DNA of 64,000 bases from the NCBI GenBank assembly GCA_026826555.1, contig JAKSZT010054458.1, positions 1,716,425 to 1,780,424 on the forward strand, in the 5' to 3' direction. Positions 59,329-64,000 of this stretch are shown here, in pieces. The DNA comes from Tolypeutes matacus. Taxonomy: Eukaryota; Chordata; Mammalia; Cingulata; Chlamyphoridae. Under the pieces are notes generated by a model. It ran no database searches. It was not told the DNA's origin and saw nothing but the letters and a program-made list of their open reading frames with translations. The number at the start of each line of letters is the position of its first letter. Position 1 is the first letter of the stretch. The position numbers were made by a program, and so were the translations under genes.

Positions 59329-61975
59329 ATGGCAGAAAGTCCTATATTATCAGTAGTGACTTTAAATGTAAATGGATTAAATTTTTCAGTCAAAAGGCAG
59401 AGATTGGCAGGATGGATTAAAAAAGCATGAATCAATATGCTTTCTGCAAGAGACTCACTGTAAATTCAAAGATACAAGTGTGGAAAGTGAAAGGATGGAC
59501 AAAACATACCATGCAACCAAAAAGGATCTGGGGAAGCTATACTAATATTAGATAAAATAGACGTTAAGTCAAAAACAGTTATGAGGGACAAAGTTGTTCT
59601 TTTATACTGATAAAGAGGGCAATTCAACAGGAATATGTAACAAGTATAAATATATATGCACATAACAGCAGAACCCAAAAATATATAGAGCAAATTCTAA
59701 TGGATTTCAAGGCAGAAATGGACAGTTCCCTATTAATAGTAGGAGACTTTAACACCTCACTCCAAATAATGTATAGAACATCTAGCCAAAAGATCAATAA
59801 GAAAGTACATGACTTGAATGATACAGAAAGCCAACTAGACCTAACTGACATATATAGAAGTCTATAACCATTGAAAACAGAATACACATTCTTCTTGAGT
59901 GCACATGAATCATTCTCCAGGATAGATCATCAGTTGGGTCAGAAAACAAGTCTCAATAAATTAAAAAATATACAATGTATATTCTCCAACTATAATGGAA
60001 TGAAGCCAGAAATCAGTAACAGAGGGATAAAGGAAAAATTCACAAATAAAAATAAATTAAATCACATATTCTAAAACAACCAATGGGTTAAAGAGGAAAC
60101 CAGAAGCAAAATTAAGAAATATCTTGAGGCAACTGAAGATCTAAATACAACCTACCAAAACTTATGGGTTTAGTGAGAGAGTGCTGAGATGGAAATTTAT
60201 AGGTCTAAATGTTTCCATTAAAAAAAAAGAAAGATCTCAAATTAGAGACTTAATCTCAAAATTGGAAGAATAGAAAAACAAGAGCAAACTCAACCCAAAG
60301 TGAGCAGAAGGAAAGAAATAACAAAGATTATAGTAAAGATAAATGAAATAGAAGACAAAACACAACAACAACAACAAAACAATAGAGAGAATTAAAAAAA
60401 ACCAAAAGTTAGTTCTTTGAAAAGAACAATAAAATAAACAAACCTTTAGCTAGACTGGCAAAGAATGAAAAGAGAGAGGATATAAATAATGAAAATCAGA
60501 AATGAAAAGGGAGCATTACAAATGATCCCACTGAAATAAACTAGGGCCATAAGATGAAAAACTATGACAATAAATTATACAACCTAGATGAAATGGACAA
60601 ATTCTTAGAAACAAACAAACTACCTACATTGACTCAGGAAAGAATAGAAGATCTCAACAAGCCAATTTCTAGTAAAGCAATTGAATCAGTAACCTAAAAC
60701 CTCCCAGCAAAGAAAAGACCACGACCAGATGGCTTCACAGAATTCTACCAAATATTCCAAGAAGATGAAAGTCCAATTCTGCTCAAATTCTTCCAAAAAG
60801 TTGAAGAGGAGGGGACACTCTTTAACTCATTCTTCGAAGCCAGCATCACCCTCACACCAAAGCCAGATCAAGATTACACGAGAAAAAAAAAAAACCCTAC
60901 AGTTCAATAACACTTGTGAATTTAAATCTAAGAATACTCAACAAAATACTAGCAAACCGAATCCAACAGCATATTAAGACAAGGATGCCCACTCTCACCA
61001 CTGTTATTCAGTGTTGTACTGGAAGTTTATGCCATGGCAATTGGGTAATAAAAAGAAATAAAAGGTCTGCAAATTGGAAAGGAAGAAGTAAAACTTTCCC
61101 TATTTGCAGATGATATCACCCTATGTACGGAAAATCCTGGAAAAAAATCCATAAAAATCTCCTAGAGCTAATAAATTAATTCAGTAAAATGGCAGGATAC
61201 AAGATCAGTACCCCAAAATCAGTACTGCTTCTATATGCAAGCAATGAACAACTGGAAGAAGAAATCAAGAAAAAATTCCATTCACAATATCAACTAAAGA
61301 AATTAAATATCTAGGAACAAATCTAACCAAGGATGTAAAGGATGTGTACACAGAAAACTACAAAATATTTCTAAAAGAAATGAAAGAAGACCTAATAAAG
61401 GGAAAGACATTCTGTGTTCATGGATTGGAGGACTAAATATAATTAAGATGTCAGTAATATTCAAAGCAATTTATAGGTTCAATGCAATTTCAATCAAAAT
61501 CCCAATAACCTTTGTACCAATGGAACAGCTAAGGGTAACGGACACAGATGGCTAAAGCCATCGGCAAAAGAATGACATTGGAGGACTCATACTTCCTTAT
61601 TATATTATAAAGCCACAATAGGCAAAACAGCATAGTACTAGCACAGGGAAATGCATATAGACCAATGGAATAGAAATGGGAGTTCAGAAGTCAACCCTCA
61701 CATTTATGGTGAAATGATTTTTGACAAGGTGCCAAAGACTGCTCAATTGGGAAAGAAGAGTCTCTTCAACAAATGATAATGGGAAAACAATCTCCATTTG
61801 CGATAGAAAGGAAGAGGTGTCCTACTAGACACATATACAGAAATTAAATCAAAATGGATCAAAGATCTTAATATAAGAGCTAGTACAATCAAACTCATGA
61901 AAGAAAACATAGGGAAGCATCTTCAGGACCTTGTGTTGGGCAAGTATCTTGGACTTTACATCTCCCCCAATTAAG
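59329..61975 (+). pseudogene. L1 ORF2 pseudogene with RT deletion
   Basis: The ATG at 59329 gives MAESPILSVVTLNVNGLNFS, the endonuclease start, then a stop after about 30 codons. The endonuclease continues (59871-60070: ESFSRIDHQLG-type block), then RT fingers (about 60700, P-D-G-F). At about 60977 the text jumps from the NRIQQHIK block directly to RQGCPLSPLLF. The roughly 100 residues normally between them, including the palm motif A Asp, are deleted. The FADD motif is present at about 61099 (LFADDIT). It then runs to the thumb and the truncation at 61975. Confidence 0.8.
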
Positions 61976-61984
61976 TACTGTGGC

Positions 61985-62745
61985 TTTGTAATAAAGTGGA
62001 TTTGATTTGCAAGAATTATGTTGAGGATTTTTGCATCTATATTCTTATGAGAATTTGGCCTGTAATTTTATTTTCTTGTGGTACCTTTATTTGGCTTTGT
62101 TATTAGGGTGAAATTGGCCTCAGAGAATGAGTTATGTAGTGTTCCTTACTCTTTCTGGAAGAGTTTGAGCAGAATTGCTATTAATTCTTCTTGGAATGTT
62201 TGGTAGAATTTACTTGTAAAGCCATCTGATCCTGAGCTTTTTTATGTTGGGAAGTTTGTGATGGCTGATTCAATCTCTTAACTTGTAAATGGTCTGTTGA
62301 GGTCTTCAGTTTCTTGTAGAGGCAGTGTAGGTTGTTCATATATTTTTAGGAACTTGCAAATTTTATGTACGTTATCTAATTTGTTGACATACAGTTGTTC
62401 ATAGTATCCTTATATGATCCTCATACTACGGTGGGGTCAGTAGTAATGGCCCCCTCTCATTTTATTTATTTGTGTTTGTAAATTTTCTTGGTCTTTTCAA
62501 AGAACCAACTTTTGGTTTTGTTAACTGTCTCTATTGTTGTTGTTGTTGTTTTTTCTCAATTACATTTATTTCCACTATAATCATTGTTATTTCATTCCTT
62601 ATGCTTGCTTTGGGGCTAATTTGCTGTTCTAATTCCTACAGATGTGCAGTTATGTCTTTGAGTTTAGCTTTCTTCTTTTTTACTATAAGCGTTGAGGACT
62701 ATAAGTTTTCCTCTCAGCACTGCCTTTGCTTTATCCCACGAGTTT
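61985..62745 (-). mobile_element. L1 ORF2 fragment (RT region), opposite strand
   Basis: The + strand reads ggaatgtttggtagaattta, cttgtaaagccatctgatcc and ccaacttttggttttgttaa, the reverse complement of the ORF2 linker and RT fingers. Homology stops at 62745 in the block cccacgag, exactly where the next insertion begins, so the L1 is interrupted rather than ended there. Confidence 0.75.
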
Positions 62746-64000
62746 TTTTTAATTAAAAAAAAATTTATTTAGTTAAAAAAAAAAAGATACTTAGATTACA
62801 TAAATGTTTCACAAAAAATATAGGGATTCCCATACGCCCCACTTCCCACATCTCCCACAACCTCCCACATAGACACCCTTCATTAGTGTGGCACATTAAT
62901 TGCAATTGATAAACACATCCTGGGGTTTTGCCATTAAACATGGGCCATAGTTCACATTGTAGACCACACTCTCTCCCACACAGTTCTGCATGTTATGTGA
63001 TGATATAAAATGGCCTATATCTGTCATTGCAATGTCATTCAAGACAATTCCCAAGTCCTGAAAAAGCCCCTGTATTACAGCTGCTTTTTCCAATCTTTGC
63101 CCCCAGAGCCTCCAGTGGCCACTGGCTCCACATCAATGTTATAATTTTTCCCATTGCTTGAATCACAATATATCTATAACAAAATACCAGTAAGTCCACT
63201 CTAGTCCATCGCTCTTCCCCCAATCCTGAGGAGTTTGGGATGGTGATGTCCACTCCACCTCCAAGTGAGAAGGGGCTTATATCCCATGGATAAGATGGAT
63301 GGGCTTATCCTGCCTGCAGCTGCAGACTCTCTCCATTCCCTGAGATGGCCTGAGCTGTAGAGTAGGAGTTGCTGCTCTACCGAGGTTCTGGGCCCAGCTG
63401 GCACATGGACAGCCCAAAGACTCAAGTCTCTGGATGTATGCCTACAAACTCCAGCACCAAGTATAGGTTTGAATAGAAGGGACAGATGAGCCATGTGTAG
63501 GGAAGACATAGTTGAGTCCAACTCTGTCACTCTCAGGAGCACAAACTCCAAAGTAGGGCCCACTGGCAAGGCATCAAACTCCAGAGCTATCTGACCCGAC
63601 ATAGGACCTGGGTGTCTCCAGAGCCCTCAGGAGCCCCACTATTTGGGATGATATTCACTTTGGAATTCTATGAGATCCTACTGAGATGTGTGTAAGTGTT
63701 ACCTCTGGGATAACCTCCCGACTCATTTTGAAGTCTCTTAGCCATATAAACTCATTTGTTTTTACCTTTTCCCCCTTTTATTCAAGGTCTTTTTCCAGTC
63801 ACATTGCCAGTTGGCACTTGGTAGCAATCCCTCGGTGCCAGGGAGGCTCATCCCTGGAAGTCATGTCCCACACTGGGAGGAAGGTAATGCATTCATATGC
63901 AGAGTTTGGCTTAGAGAGAAGTCACATTTAAGCAATAAGGAGGCTCTCAGGAGGCAACCCTTAGGCACCCCATAACAATAGGCTAAGTTTCAATTTCAAG
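62746..64000 (-). mobile_element. L1 3'UTR insertion running out of the window
   Basis: Starts with T8 and an A/T-rich junction. From about 62790 it matches the 38690-39290 element (acacatcctgggg, actctctcccacacagttct, ggcttatatcccatgg), and from 63884 it matches 3179-3300. It therefore carries segments A and B of the long L1 3'UTR in normal order, and proves that the two other fragments belong to one family. Inserted into the L1 ORF2 piece at 62745. The ORFs 62896-63602 and 63686-63931 are shadows. Confidence 0.75.

Larger units (their letters stand above)
56103..61975 (+). mobile_element. Old, nearly full-length L1 on the + strand
   Basis: Starts with cagatgtccagggaagatgg, the G-rich start plus AAGATGG box of an L1 5' end. 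Then come about 1.1 kb of 5'UTR, an ORF1 region (57206-58915, split by an LTR-like insert at 57616-58342) and ORF2 (from 59329). It ends abruptly at about 61975 inside the ORF2 C-terminal third (after the FLEENIG-type block), so the ORF2 end and 3'UTR are missing. Stops and frameshifts are frequent. It is older than the L1 at 1-3178 and of a different subfamily. Confidence 0.88.

Overview
The window is mammalian nuclear DNA, almost certainly from a xenarthran and most likely an armadillo (Dasypus-like). The main evidence is a tRNA-Ala-derived DAS-type SINE with its own target-site duplication (44854-45017), together with mammal-wide MIR, L2 and hAT fossils and many L1 copies of several ages. 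Nothing bacterial or viral-genomic is present: there are no operons, no CRISPR array and no bacterial-type genes.

The one host gene I can support is on the + strand, with four coding exons at 11064-11124, 17787-17835, 30401-30600 and 32258-32408. All sit between AG and GT splice sites, the phases fit, and together they read 152 codons without a stop. The protein belongs to the UPF0462 / C4orf33 family. It is only about half identical to human C4orf33 as I remember that protein, so it may be an old paralog rather than the ortholog. The 5' exons (about 60 residues) were not found in the window. Poly(A) signals follow at 32505 and 32567.

1-8918 is a pile of L1 LINEs on the minus strand. A young-looking L1 (5' end at about 3178, leaving the window at 1) has an intact 348-codon ORF1 and an open start of ORF2 whose ATG overlaps the ORF1 stop (ATGA). 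It is inserted in an older L1 3'UTR fragment (3179-3740). Next to it lies a 5'-truncated, decayed L1 (3871-8918). 8919-32600 holds the gene, with MIR, L2, L1-3'-end, LTR-like and hAT fossils in its introns, a tiny retroposed mRNA 3' end at 14661-14715, and a reverse-transcriptase-like fragment at 22525 that does not look like ordinary L1.

32.6-56 kb is intergenic: L1 fragments, one DAS SINE, HAL1/L1M-like pieces, microsatellites and a 10-N gap inside a (TTTTA)n array. 56.1-64 kb is a nest of LINEs: an old nearly full-length + strand L1 (about 56103-61975) carrying an LTR-like insertion in ORF1, then a minus-strand L1 ORF2 fragment broken by an L1 3'UTR that runs out of the window. Family names of the old repeats come from reading the sequence and memory, not from RepeatMasker.
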